A DNA stretch of 64,000 nt from Mycolicibacterium sp. J2 (lineage in GTDB: Bacteria; Actinomycetota; Actinomycetes; Mycobacteriales; Mycobacteriaceae): contig NZ_JAPFPY010000023.1 of assembly GCF_026240945.1 (NCBI RefSeq), positions 1 to 64,000 of the forward strand. The letters are read 5' to 3'. How positions within the stretch are numbered: position 1 is the stretch's first letter; every line of letters starts with the position of its first letter. Shown one piece after another: positions 56,194 through 64,000 of this stretch. Position numbers and translations under genes: made by a program. The notes below the pieces were generated by a model. That model made no database searches. It had not been told where the DNA came from and saw nothing but the letters and a program-made list of their open reading frames with translations.

Positions 56194-56421
56194 ATGCTGC
56201 ACTCAGTGATCCTGGCCAGTGGTGACGTACCGATGGCTGCGGGGTTCATCTTGCGCGGTATCAAAGGGATCTTCGTCCTGATCGGCAGCGTCATCGCCGC
56301 CATCGTCTGCGCCGTGATCGCAGGAACGAAGGGCCGCAGCGCGATCGGTTGGGGCATCCTCGGACTGTTCTTCTCGATCCTGACGCTGATCGTGGTGATT
56401 GTGATCCCCAGCAAGAAGTAA
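56194..56421 (+). CDS. Small two-helix membrane protein, 75 residues
   Basis: From the ATG at 56194 (strong GGGAGAGGAG ribosome binding site) the protein has two hydrophobic helices: about 22-42 (GIFVLIGSVIAAIVCAVIAG) and 50-70 (WGILGLFFSILTLIVVIVI), with a Lys-Lys C-terminus. This resembles small membrane proteins seen in many actinobacteria; no function is known. It lies alone between pafA and pafB. Confidence 0.7.
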   Translation: MLHSVILASGDVPMAAGFILRGIKGIFVLIGSVIAAIVCAVIAGTKGRSAIGWGILGLFFSILTLIVVIVIPSKK

Positions 56422-56475
56422 CGCGCGGGCCCGGCGGTGTCGGGTTCGGGTGGGCGCACGGCTTAAGCTCGCTCA

Positions 56476-57612
56476 GTGGCGACATCCAAGGTCGAGCGGC
56501 TGATGAACCTGGTCATCGCGCTGCTGGCCACCCGTAACTACCTGACCGCGGAGAAGATCCGCAGCTCGGTCGCCGGCTACGCGGACAGCCCCAGCGACGA
56601 AGCCTTTTCCCGGATGTTCGAGCGGGACAAGAACGAGTTGCGGGATCTGGGCATCCCGCTGGAGACCGGTCGGGTGTCCGCCTTCGACCCCACCGAGGGC
56701 TACCGCATCAACCGCGACGCGTACGCGCTTCCCCCCGTCCAGCTGACCACCGACGAGGCTGCCGCGGTGGCGGTGGCCACCCAGCTGTGGCAATCGCCGG
56801 AACTGGTCACCGCGACGCAGAGCGCGGTGCTCAAGCTGCGGGCCGCCGGAGTGGATGTCGACGCCGACGCCGATGTGGCCATCACCTCGACAGCGAACCT
56901 GCCTGGCCTGCGCGGCTCCGAGGAAGTACTACGAGTTCTGTTGTCGGCCATCGACTCCGGGCACGCAGTCCAGTTCGATCATCGCCCGGCGCGCAGCGAG
57001 CCGTTTTTGACCCGAACCGTCGAGCCGTGGGGTGTGGTGACCCACCGGGGTCGCTGGTATCTGGTCGGGCACGACCGCGACCGCGACGACACCAGGACTT
57101 TCCGGCTGTCGCGGATCGGCAGTGTGCCGGTGCCGGTCGGCCCGCCGGGCGCGGTGTACAAGCCCGCCGGGGTGAACCTGCGCGCGTTGGTGTCGCGGGT
57201 GGTGTCGGAGGTTCCGACGGGGGAACAGGCCCGGATTTGGATCGCCGACGGGCGGGCCACGGCGCTGCGCCGGCAGGCCACGCAGACCCGACCGCAGAGC
57301 TTCGGAGGTCGTCCCGGTGAGGTGATCACCGTCGATATCGGCATGTCCGACCGGCTGGCCAGGGAGATCGCCGGCTACGGCTGCGATGCGCTGGTGTTGG
57401 AGCCGCACGCGTTGCGTGAGGATGTGGTGGGGCGGTTGCGGGCGCAGGCGGGAGTCGAGACTGAGATGACGCCCAGCGAGAAGCCGGAGGCGGATCGCGC
57501 CATGACGCCCAGCGAGAAGCCGGAGGCGGATCGCGCCATGACGCCCAGCGAGAAGCCGGAGGCGGATCGCGCCATGACGCCCAGCGAGAAGCCGGAGGCG
57601 GATCGCGCATGA
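56476..57612 (+). CDS. pafB: PafB, WYL-domain transcriptional regulator
   Basis: The 378-residue protein has an N-terminal winged HTH (LMNLVIALLATRNYLTAEKIRSSV...FSRMFERDKNELRDLGIPLE) and a WYL domain (PWGVVTHRGRWYLVGHDRDRDDTRTFRLSRI) followed by the WCX region. With PafC it activates the LexA-independent DNA-damage response in mycobacteria. The C-terminus is unusual: four copies of a 12-residue unit (MTPSEKPEADRA), absent from the family. The stop overlaps pafC by ATGA. Confidence 0.93.
   Translation: MATSKVERLMNLVIALLATRNYLTAEKIRSSVAGYADSPSDEAFSRMFERDKNELRDLGIPLETGRVSAFDPTEGYRINRDAYALPPVQLTTDEAAAVAVATQLWQSPELVTATQSAVLKLRAAGVDVDADADVAITSTANLPGLRGSEEVLRVLLSAIDSGHAVQFDHRPARSEPFLTRTVEPWGVVTHRGRWYLVGHDRDRDDTRTFRLSRIGSVPVPVGPPGAVYKPAGVNLRALVSRVVSEVPTGEQARIWIADGRATALRRQATQTRPQSFGGRPGEVITVDIGMSDRLAREIAGYGCDALVLEPHALREDVVGRLRAQAGVETEMTPSEKPEADRAMTPSEKPEADRAMTPSEKPEADRAMTPSEKPEADRA
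57466..57609 (+). repeat. Four tandem 36-bp repeats at the 3' end of pafB
   Basis: Four nearly identical units, 57466-57501, 57502-57537, 57538-57573 and 57574-57609, begin ATGACGCCCAGCGAGAAGCC. The last unit ends GCGCA where the others end GCGCC. Each codes for 12 residues in frame. Confidence 0.95.
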
Positions 57613-58562
57613 GTCAAGTGTCCGAGCGGCTGGTCCGGCTGCTGAACATGGTGCCGTACTTCACGGCCAACCCGAAGGTCACCCGGTCGGAGGCCGCGGC
57701 GGCCCTCGGTGTGTCGCGCAAGCAGCTCGACGCGGATATCGCGCAGCTGTGGATGTGCGGGCTGCCCGGCTACAGCCCGGGTGATCTCATCGATTTCGAC
57801 TTCACCGACGACACGGTCGAGGTGACCTTCTCCGCCGGGGTGGACCGGCCGCTGCGGCTGACCTCACCCGAGGCCACCGGCATTCTGGTGGCGTTGCGCT
57901 CGCTGCTCGACGTCCCCGGCATGGTCGACCCGGAGGCTGCGCGCAGCGCGATCGCCAAGATCGAATCGGCGGCCGGGGAGCAGTCGTCGCTCCCCGGGGA
58001 GCACCATGACCCCACGCCGGTGGAGAGCGCCGCCGCGGCAGCGGTGCGCGCAGCCGTGCGCAGCGCGCGGGCGCTGTCGATCGAGTACCACTCGGCCTCG
58101 CACGATGCGGTGTCGGTCCGCACCGTCGACCCCATCCGGGTGGTGCTGGTCGGCGACAACAGCTACCTCGAGGCCTGGTGCCGGTCCGCCGAAGGGGTAC
58201 GCCTGTTCCGGTTCGACCGGATCGTGCGCGCCGACGTGCTGGACGAACCGTCTGCTCCGCCCGAGCCGGCGGTTGCGGCCGAGCCCGACACCTCGCTGTT
58301 CGACGCCGACCCGGCGCTGCCGTCGGCGACATTGCTGATCGACCGCTCGGCCGCCTGGATGTTCGACTATTACCCGCTGCGCGTGCTGCGGGAGCTGCCC
58401 GGCGGGTCGTTCGAGGCGGCCATGACCTACGCATCGGACGCGTGGATGGCCCGCTTCGTGCTGGGTTTCGGCTCTGCGGTCCGGGTGCTGGCGCCCGAGG
58501 AGCTGGCGGCCCGGGTACGTGAGTCGGCCACGGCAGCACTGCGCGCCTACGAAGACGGGTAG
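57609..58562 (+). CDS. pafC: PafC, WYL-domain transcriptional regulator
   Basis: A 317-residue partner of PafB with the same architecture: HTH (RLVRLLNMVPYFTANPKVTRSEAAAALGVSRKQLDADI) and WYL domain (VVLVGDNSYLEAWCRSAEGVRLFRFDRI). The ATG lies in the pafB stop (ATGA). The pair act as a heterodimer that is switched on during DNA damage. Its stop TAG is also part of a TAGACT hexamer (58560-58565) that may be the -10 box of tatA. Confidence 0.93.
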   Translation: MSQVSERLVRLLNMVPYFTANPKVTRSEAAAALGVSRKQLDADIAQLWMCGLPGYSPGDLIDFDFTDDTVEVTFSAGVDRPLRLTSPEATGILVALRSLLDVPGMVDPEAARSAIAKIESAAGEQSSLPGEHHDPTPVESAAAAAVRAAVRSARALSIEYHSASHDAVSVRTVDPIRVVLVGDNSYLEAWCRSAEGVRLFRFDRIVRADVLDEPSAPPEPAVAAEPDTSLFDADPALPSATLLIDRSAAWMFDYYPLRVLRELPGGSFEAAMTYASDAWMARFVLGFGSAVRVLAPEELAARVRESATAALRAYEDG

Positions 58563-58592
58563 ACTCGGTTTCAATCTTCTGGAGGTGACTGA

Positions 58593-58835
58593 ATGGGCGG
58601 TCTTCAACCCTGGCATTGGTTGATCGTCATCGCGGTGTTCGTCCTGCTGTTCGGCGCCAAGAAGCTGCCGGACGCGGCGCGTTCGCTGGGTAAGTCGATG
58701 CGGATCTTCAAGTCGGAGATCAAAGAGATGCAGGCCGAGTCGCATTCCGATGCCACCGAACCTGCCAAGCCGATCACCTCGGAGCGTGTCGACACTCCCG
58801 CGCCCGAGCAGACCTCCGACAAACGGCCGGCCTGA
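58593..58835 (+). CDS. tatA: Sec-independent translocase subunit TatA
   Basis: The 80-residue protein has an N-terminal membrane helix (HWLIVIAVFVLLFGAKKLP, with the conserved Phe-Gly hinge), an amphipathic helix (DAARSLGKSMRIFKSEIKEM) and a polar tail. It forms the pore of the twin-arginine pathway with TatC. GGAGGT ribosome binding site 5 nt before the ATG. Confidence 0.96.
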   Translation: MGGLQPWHWLIVIAVFVLLFGAKKLPDAARSLGKSMRIFKSEIKEMQAESHSDATEPAKPITSERVDTPAPEQTSDKRPA

Positions 58836-58890
58836 CGCCACCGCACCTGTCCGCCGCGGCCTGATGCCGCGGCTTTAGGTGTGTCCAGAT

Positions 58891-59841
58891 ATGTCACCGA
58901 AGCCTGGAATCTTCAAGAAACTCGACCCGCGGCAGCGCCGGGCCCGGGTCAACCCCGACGGCACCATGTCGCTCGTCGACCATCTGGCCGAACTGCGCAA
59001 CCGGCTGCTGATCGCGATGGCTGCCGTCGTCGTCACCACCACGGTCGGATTCTTCTGGTACACGCACGGGTTCTTCGGCTTCCACAGCCTCGGCGAGTGG
59101 CTGCGCGGCCCCTACTGTGCGCTGCCGCCGTCGGCGCGGGCCTCGATCTCGGCCGACGGCGCGTGTCGGCTGTTGGCCACCGCACCGTTCGACCAGTTCA
59201 TGTTGCGACTGAAGGTCGCGCTGACCGCAGGTGTGGTGCTGGCCTGCCCGGTATGGCTGTACCAGATCTGGGCGTTCATCACCCCCGGCCTGTACAAGAA
59301 GGAACGTCGCTTCGCGATGTTGTTCGTGGGGTTCGGCGCCGCCCTGTTCGTCACCGGCGCGGTGCTGGCCTATGTGGTGCTGGCCAAGGCCCTGGACTTC
59401 CTGTTGACCGTCGGCAGCGACGTACAGGTGACGGCGCTCAACGGCGATCAGTATTTCGGCTTCCTGATCAACCTGCTGCTGGTCTTCGGCATCAGCTTCG
59501 AGTTCCCGCTGCTGATCATCATGCTCAACATGATCGGGGTGCTCAGCTACGACAAACTCAAGGCGTGGCGGCGCGGGCTGATCTTCGGCTTGTTCGTCTT
59601 CGCGGCCTTCGCCACGCCGGGTTCGGATCCGTTCTCCATGCTGGCGCTGTCGTGCGCCCTGACGGTGCTGCTGGAATTCGCCATCCAGATCGCCCGCCTG
59701 CACGACCGGCAGAAGGCGCGCCGCGCGGCGCTGGAAGAGGTTCCCGACGACGAGGCCGCCCCGATCGGTGCGGCCGAACCCATCGAACGGCCGACCGCAG
59801 TGTCCTCGGCATCCTCACCGGTTGATGACGACGCCACCTGA
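58891..59841 (+). CDS. tatC: Sec-independent translocase subunit TatC
   Basis: The 316-residue receptor of the Tat pathway has six hydrophobic helices. The N-terminal MSLVDHLAELRNRLL and the loop FDQFMLRLKVALTAGVVLACPVWLYQIWAFITPGLYKKERR are signature parts, including the Glu that contacts the twin-arginine signal. GTG 58879 is an alternative start. The 3' end overlaps helY by 17 bp. Confidence 0.96.
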   Translation: MSPKPGIFKKLDPRQRRARVNPDGTMSLVDHLAELRNRLLIAMAAVVVTTTVGFFWYTHGFFGFHSLGEWLRGPYCALPPSARASISADGACRLLATAPFDQFMLRLKVALTAGVVLACPVWLYQIWAFITPGLYKKERRFAMLFVGFGAALFVTGAVLAYVVLAKALDFLLTVGSDVQVTALNGDQYFGFLINLLLVFGISFEFPLLIIMLNMIGVLSYDKLKAWRRGLIFGLFVFAAFATPGSDPFSMLALSCALTVLLEFAIQIARLHDRQKARRAALEEVPDDEAAPIGAAEPIERPTAVSSASSPVDDDAT

Positions 59842-62554
59842 GCTCAGTGCGTTCACCGCGCTACTGCCCTTCGGACTGGACGGCTTCCAGATCAAGGCCT
59901 GTACCGCACTGGCTGCCGGGCACGGTGTGCTGGTGTGCGCGCCGACCGGTGCGGGTAAGACCGTGGTGGGCGAGTTCGCCGTGCACCTCGCGCTGGCCGC
60001 CGGGCGCAAGTGCTTCTACACCACGCCGATCAAAGCGCTGAGCAACCAGAAGCACGCCGATCTGGTGCAGCGTTACGGAGCCGAGCGCATCGGTTTGCTC
60101 ACCGGTGACCAGGCGATCAACGGTGACGCGCCGGTGGTCGTGATGACCACCGAGGTGCTGCGGAACATGCTCTACGCCGATTCCGCTGCACTGCATGGCC
60201 TTTCGCACGTGGTGATGGACGAGGTGCATTTCCTGGCCGACCGGATGCGTGGCGCGGTGTGGGAGGAGGTGATCCTGCACCTGCCCGAGGAGGTTCGGCT
60301 GGTCAGCCTGTCGGCAACGGTGAGCAATGCCGAGGAGTTCGGCGGCTGGATCCAGACCGTCCGCGGTGACACCACCGTCGTGGTCGACGAGCACCGCCCG
60401 GTACCGCTTTCACAGCACATGATGGTCGGTAAACGGTTGTTCGACCTCTTCGAGGGCACCGACCACACCCTGGTCGCGCCGGAACTGCTGCGACATATCG
60501 CTCACCGACGCGAGGCGGACCGGCTGGCCGACTGGCAGCCGTCTCGCGGACGCGAACGATCAGGCGGGCGGCGGCAGAACACCCGGTCCAGCCTCAGCCG
60601 GATGCCCACTCGCCCGGAGGTGATCAGCACCCTGGACGCCGAAGGCCTGCTGCCGGCGATCACCTTCGTCTTCTCCCGGGCCGGCTGCGACGCCGCGGTG
60701 AAGCAGTGCCTGCGGTCGTCGCTGCGCCTCACCGACGAGGAGCAGCGAGCCCGGATCGCCGCGGTCGTCGACCGCCGGTCCGCCGACCTGGCCGAATCGG
60801 ATCTGGTGGTGTTGGGCTATCACGAGTGGCGCGAGGGGCTGCTGCGCGGTTTGGCCGCCCACCATGCCGGCATGCTGCCGGTGTTCCGGCACACCGTCGA
60901 GGAGTTGTTCACCGCAGGTTTGATCAAAGCGGTGTTCGCCACCGAGACACTGGCGTTGGGTATCAACATGCCCGCCCGAACCGTGGTGCTGGAACGCCTG
61001 GTGAAGTACAACGGCGAGCAGCACGCGCCGCTGACACCGGGGGAGTACACGCAGCTGACCGGGCGGGCCGGCCGCCGCGGGATCGACGTCGAGGGCCACG
61101 CCGTGGTGCTGTGGGATCCGCGCGACAGCGCCGCCGACCCCGCCGAGGTCGCCGGCTTGGCATCGACCCGCACGTTCCCGCTCAAGAGCTCGTTCACCCC
61201 GTCGTACAACATGACGATCAACCTGGTGAGTCAGCTCGGCCCGGTGCAGGGCCGCGCCTTGCTGGAACGTTCGTTCGCGCAGTTCCAGGCCGACCGCTCG
61301 GTGGTCGGGCTGGTCCGCGGTATCACCCGCGGCGAGAAGATGATGGCCGATATCGCCAAGGAATTGGGCGATGACGAGGTGCTGGAGTACGCCCGGCTGC
61401 GGGCCGACATCTCGGCCCGCGAGCGCGCCCAGTCCAGGGCGTCACGGCTGCACCGCCGCAAGGCGGCCGACGACGCGCTGGCCGAATTGCGCCGCGGCGA
61501 CATCATCACCATCAGCCAGGGCCGGCGTGGTGGCCTGGCCGTCGTACTCGAACCCGCCCAGGACGCCGACGACCCGCGTCCGCTCATCCTCACCGAACAC
61601 CGTTGGGCGGGCCGGATCTCGTCGGCCGACTACTCGGGAGCCTCGGCGCCGCTGGGATCGATGAGCCTGCCCAAACGCGTCGAGCACCGTCAGCCCCGGG
61701 TGCGACGCGATCTGGCGTCGGCACTGCGGTCGGCGGCGGCCGGGCTGCGAGTGCCGTCGAACAAGCGCGGCCCCGCCGGTGAACGCGATATCGATCCCGA
61801 ATTGGCTGCCCTGCGTGACCAACTGCGTCGCCACCCGGTCCATGCGGCGCCGGACCGCGACGAGCGGGTGCGGGTGGCCGAACGGTATCTGCGCATCGAA
61901 CGCGACAACGCTGCATTGCAACAGAAGGTGTCGGCGGCGACGAACTCCTTGGCCCGCACTTTCGACCGCATCCTGGTGCTGCTCACCGAACGCGGATTCA
62001 TCGAGGGCCGTGGAGCGGCGACCACTGTCACCGACGATGGCCGATTACTGGCCCGGATCTACAGCGAGAGCGACCTTTTGGTCGCCGAATGCCTGCGCGC
62101 GGGCACCTGGAACGGGTTGGATGCCGCCGAACTGGCCGCGGTGCTCTCGGCGGTGCTGTTCGAGACCCGCGGGGACGGCCCGTCACCGCACGGGTTCGAC
62201 GTCCCGACGGCAGCCCTGCGCCGCGCCCTGACCAGCACCCGGCGCATCTCTTCGGAGCTGCGCGCCGACGAGACCCGGCACCGCATCGCCCCCAGCCGGG
62301 ACACCGACGAGGGTTTCGTCACCGCCATCTACCGGTGGGCCACCACCGGCGACCTGACCGCCGCACTGTTGGCCTCCGATGTCAACGGCAACGGATCACC
62401 GCTGTCGGCAGGCGATTTCGTGCGGTGGTGCCGGCAAGTGCTCGACCTTCTCGACCAGGTCCGCAACGCCGCGCCCGATACCACCCTGCGCGGCACCGCC
62501 AAGCGCGCGATCACCGCGATTCGCCGCGGTGTGGTGGACATCGACACCGCATAG
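59825..62554 (+). CDS. helY: Ski2-like DEAD/DEAH helicase HelY
   Basis: A 909-residue RNA/DNA helicase: motif I APTGAGKT (about 39-46), Ia TTPIKALSNQK, motif II DEVH (about 136), motif III SLSATVSN, and in the second RecA domain TETLALGINMPARTVV and QLTGRAGRRGID (motif VI). A C-terminal helical domain of the DSHCT type follows. M. tuberculosis HelY is of nearly the same size. It is coupled to tatC by overlap. Confidence 0.95.
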   Translation: MTTPPELSAFTALLPFGLDGFQIKACTALAAGHGVLVCAPTGAGKTVVGEFAVHLALAAGRKCFYTTPIKALSNQKHADLVQRYGAERIGLLTGDQAINGDAPVVVMTTEVLRNMLYADSAALHGLSHVVMDEVHFLADRMRGAVWEEVILHLPEEVRLVSLSATVSNAEEFGGWIQTVRGDTTVVVDEHRPVPLSQHMMVGKRLFDLFEGTDHTLVAPELLRHIAHRREADRLADWQPSRGRERSGGRRQNTRSSLSRMPTRPEVISTLDAEGLLPAITFVFSRAGCDAAVKQCLRSSLRLTDEEQRARIAAVVDRRSADLAESDLVVLGYHEWREGLLRGLAAHHAGMLPVFRHTVEELFTAGLIKAVFATETLALGINMPARTVVLERLVKYNGEQHAPLTPGEYTQLTGRAGRRGIDVEGHAVVLWDPRDSAADPAEVAGLASTRTFPLKSSFTPSYNMTINLVSQLGPVQGRALLERSFAQFQADRSVVGLVRGITRGEKMMADIAKELGDDEVLEYARLRADISARERAQSRASRLHRRKAADDALAELRRGDIITISQGRRGGLAVVLEPAQDADDPRPLILTEHRWAGRISSADYSGASAPLGSMSLPKRVEHRQPRVRRDLASALRSAAAGLRVPSNKRGPAGERDIDPELAALRDQLRRHPVHAAPDRDERVRVAERYLRIERDNAALQQKVSAATNSLARTFDRILVLLTERGFIEGRGAATTVTDDGRLLARIYSESDLLVAECLRAGTWNGLDAAELAAVLSAVLFETRGDGPSPHGFDVPTAALRRALTSTRRISSELRADETRHRIAPSRDTDEGFVTAIYRWATTGDLTAALLASDVNGNGSPLSAGDFVRWCRQVLDLLDQVRNAAPDTTLRGTAKRAITAIRRGVVDIDTA

Positions 62555-62631
62555 CGGCGACATAACGGTTCCGCCTGCTCACCAACCCGAAACGGTACTG
62601 TGTTGCCAACGGACCTCAACCAAGGAGAGAC

Positions 62632-63396
62632 ATGAGCGGACCGCAGGGATCTGACCCCACGCAGGCGTGGCCGGGTCAGCCGCCGCAGTCCGGCGGAGCA
62701 CAGCCGCCGAGCGAGCAACAAGCTTGGCAGCCGCCGTCCACGCCCGAACAGCAGCCCACCACCGAGGCACCGGCTTGGCAACCGCCGGCGTACCAGACCC
62801 CGCAGTACCCCCAGTACCAGCAGCCGGTCCCGCCGCAATACAACCCGCAGCAGTATCCGCCGCAACCCGACCAGTACGGACAGCCCACGGCCTACGCCCC
62901 GCAGGGCTACCCGCAGTACGGCCCGCCCCCCGGGCAGCCGCAGCAGTATGACCCGGCGGCGCAGCAGTACGGCCAGCCCCAGCAGTACGGTCAGCCCGGT
63001 CCGTACGACCAGCAGTACTCGCCCTACGGTGGCCCGGTCCCGGCCGAGGAGGGCTCCAAGAAGTCCCTCGCGGTGATCGGTGGGGTCGTCGGCCTGCTCG
63101 CCGCGATCATCGTCGCGGCGGTGCTGGTCCTCGGCTTCTGGAAGCCGGGCTGGTTCGTCACCACCAAGCTCGACGTGAACGCGGCCCAGACCGGTGTGCA
63201 GCAGATCTTGACCGACGAGGCCAACGGGTACGGGGCCAAGAACGTCAAGGACGTCACCTGCAATGACGGCAACAGCCCGACGGTCAAGAAGGGCGAGAGC
63301 TTCGAATGCGTCGTCAGCATCGACGGCACCAAGCGTCAGGTCACGGTGACCTTCCAGGACGACAAGGGCACCTACGAGGTCGGCAGGCCCAAGTAG
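62632..63396 (+). CDS. DUF4333 membrane protein with Pro/Gln/Tyr-rich N-terminus (Rv2091c-like)
   Basis: The 254-residue protein begins with 140 residues of PQYGQP-like low-complexity repeats (cytosolic, probably disordered), then one membrane helix (about 146-170, LAVIGGVVGLLAAIIVAAVLVLGF) and an extracytoplasmic DUF4333 domain with a conserved Cys pair (VTCNDGNSP...FECVVSIDG). Such tails are frequent in mycobacterial cell-division or envelope proteins. AAGGAGAG ribosome binding site. Ends at a strong hairpin terminator. Confidence 0.85.
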   Translation: MSGPQGSDPTQAWPGQPPQSGGAQPPSEQQAWQPPSTPEQQPTTEAPAWQPPAYQTPQYPQYQQPVPPQYNPQQYPPQPDQYGQPTAYAPQGYPQYGPPPGQPQQYDPAAQQYGQPQQYGQPGPYDQQYSPYGGPVPAEEGSKKSLAVIGGVVGLLAAIIVAAVLVLGFWKPGWFVTTKLDVNAAQTGVQQILTDEANGYGAKNVKDVTCNDGNSPTVKKGESFECVVSIDGTKRQVTVTFQDDKGTYEVGRPK

Positions 63397-63423
63397 GCCG
63401 GCGCGGCCCGCGAAGCGTCGCAG

Positions 63424-63455
63424 ACTCCCGCATTTCCTCAGGGGAATGCGGGAGT
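63424..63455. terminator. Hairpin terminator between convergent genes
   Basis: ACTCCCGCATT (63424-63434) pairs perfectly with AATGCGGGAGT (63445-63455). Three more pairs extend the stem inward, leaving a 4-nt loop. A T-rich run (TTTGTGTCTG) follows on the plus strand, and AGTCTGCGACG on the minus side is less T-rich, so termination is probably stronger for the plus-strand gene. Confidence 0.85.
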
Positions 63456-63472
63456 TTGTGTCTGTTCGGCGG

Positions 63473-64000
63473 TTACAACCTGTCCAGCGCCTTCTGCAGC
63501 CGCCCGATCGACGACGTCACCCCGAACTCGCCGGCCAGTTCGGCCACCCGGGCCGGGTCGGCCGCAGCGAGGGGCAACGTGTCGGTCGGGGTCGACATCG
63601 TCACCGCCGCGTCGGTGGCGACCCGCACCACGGGCTCGGCCGCCGCGATGTAGTCCGCGGCCGCCAGCAGCTTCTTGCGTGCGGCCGCCGGCAGCGTCGA
63701 GCGCGGATCAGTTGCCGCGTCCAGGATCGCCGTCAGCGAACCGTATTGCGCCAGCAGGGTCGCGGCGGTCTTCTCGCCGATGCCGGCCACACCCGGCAAC
63801 CCGTCGGAAGCGTCGCCGCGCAGCAGCGCCAGCTCCGCATACGCCGGTCCGGCCCGGTCGATCGGCACACCGTAGGTGTCAGCGACCTCGGCCGGCCCGA
63901 ACAATGTGGCCTTGGCCAGCCCCCGTCCGATGTAGAGCACCCGCACCGCGACCGGATCGTCGCCAACCAGTTGCAACAGGTCGCGATCACCGCTCACCAC
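63473..64000 (-). CDS. 5'-3' exonuclease (Rv2090-like), C-terminal part
   Basis: The window edge cuts off the N-terminus; 175 residues are visible. VSGDRDLLQLV is a conserved metal-site strand of the FEN-like PIN nuclease fold, and DASDGLPGVAGIGEKTAATLLAQYGSL is the helix-three-turn-helix DNA-binding motif. This is the stand-alone homologue of the polymerase I 5' nuclease domain. A missing N-terminal half carries the other aspartates. Confidence 0.9.
   Translation of the reverse strand: MVSGDRDLLQLVGDDPVAVRVLYIGRGLAKATLFGPAEVADTYGVPIDRAGPAYAELALLRGDASDGLPGVAGIGEKTAATLLAQYGSLTAILDAATDPRSTLPAAARKKLLAAADYIAAAEPVVRVATDAAVTMSTPTDTLPLAAADPARVAELAGEFGVTSSIGRLQKALDRL

Overview
The window is high-GC actinobacterial DNA from a fast-growing type of mycobacterium (Mycolicibacterium-like). 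From about 14.5 kb to the right end, gene content and order match the Mycobacterium tuberculosis Rv2141c-Rv2090 segment (M20 peptidase, YbhB, pyrD, lppL, uppP, cysQ, mshC, metH, hisE/hisG, trmI, mpa, dop-pup-prcB-prcA, pafA-pafB-pafC, tatA-tatC, helY, exonuclease). Gene names there rest on recognised protein motifs plus this synteny. No database search was run.

Positions 1-14.39 kb are an accessory island ending at a tRNA-Leu(GAG) gene. From left to right it holds: the tail of an IstB-like ATPase; a 3' fragment of a tRNA-Lys gene next to short direct repeats (probable old attachment site); an AbiE-type toxin-antitoxin pair behind a large inverted repeat; a type II CBASS-like anti-phage operon (patatin effector with an apparent frameshift, CD-NTase, E2-E1 conjugase, and an unknown 80-residue protein where Cap3 would be expected); then an actinobacterial integrative element (AICE). 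The AICE carries an HD-domain protein, a Nudix hydrolase, an HTH/DUF5919 regulator, an SCO3933-family regulator, an FtsK/TraSA translocase, a RepSA-type initiator, a small basic protein and a large serine recombinase. The recombinase reading frame ends inside the tRNA-Leu gene.

14.5-41 kb is core metabolism: pyrimidine synthesis, undecaprenyl-phosphate recycling, mycothiol synthesis, methionine and histidine synthesis. The most informative regulatory element is a probable S-adenosylhomocysteine riboswitch in the metH leader, with a visible choice between an aptamer pseudoknot and a hairpin that hides the ribosome binding site. Tandem repeats occur inside cysQ, between the SDR and PAC2 genes, and at the end of pafB. 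A 40-bp palindrome precedes an ArsR-SRPBCC-flavodoxin operon.

41-60 kb is the Pup-proteasome locus: Mpa unfolds pupylated substrates, Dop activates and removes Pup, PrcB/PrcA form the core, PafA ligates Pup, and PafB/PafC control the DNA-damage response. It is interrupted by lineage-specific genes: a LysR/EamA pair, a two-component system flanked by two paralogous membrane proteins, and a PP2C phosphatase with a zinc ribbon. The right end has the Tat pair, HelY, a DUF4333 membrane protein, a clear hairpin terminator and the C-terminal part of a 5'-3' exonuclease cut by the window edge. Many genes have a TANNNT box 6-8 nt before the start codon, as expected for leaderless mycobacterial transcripts.
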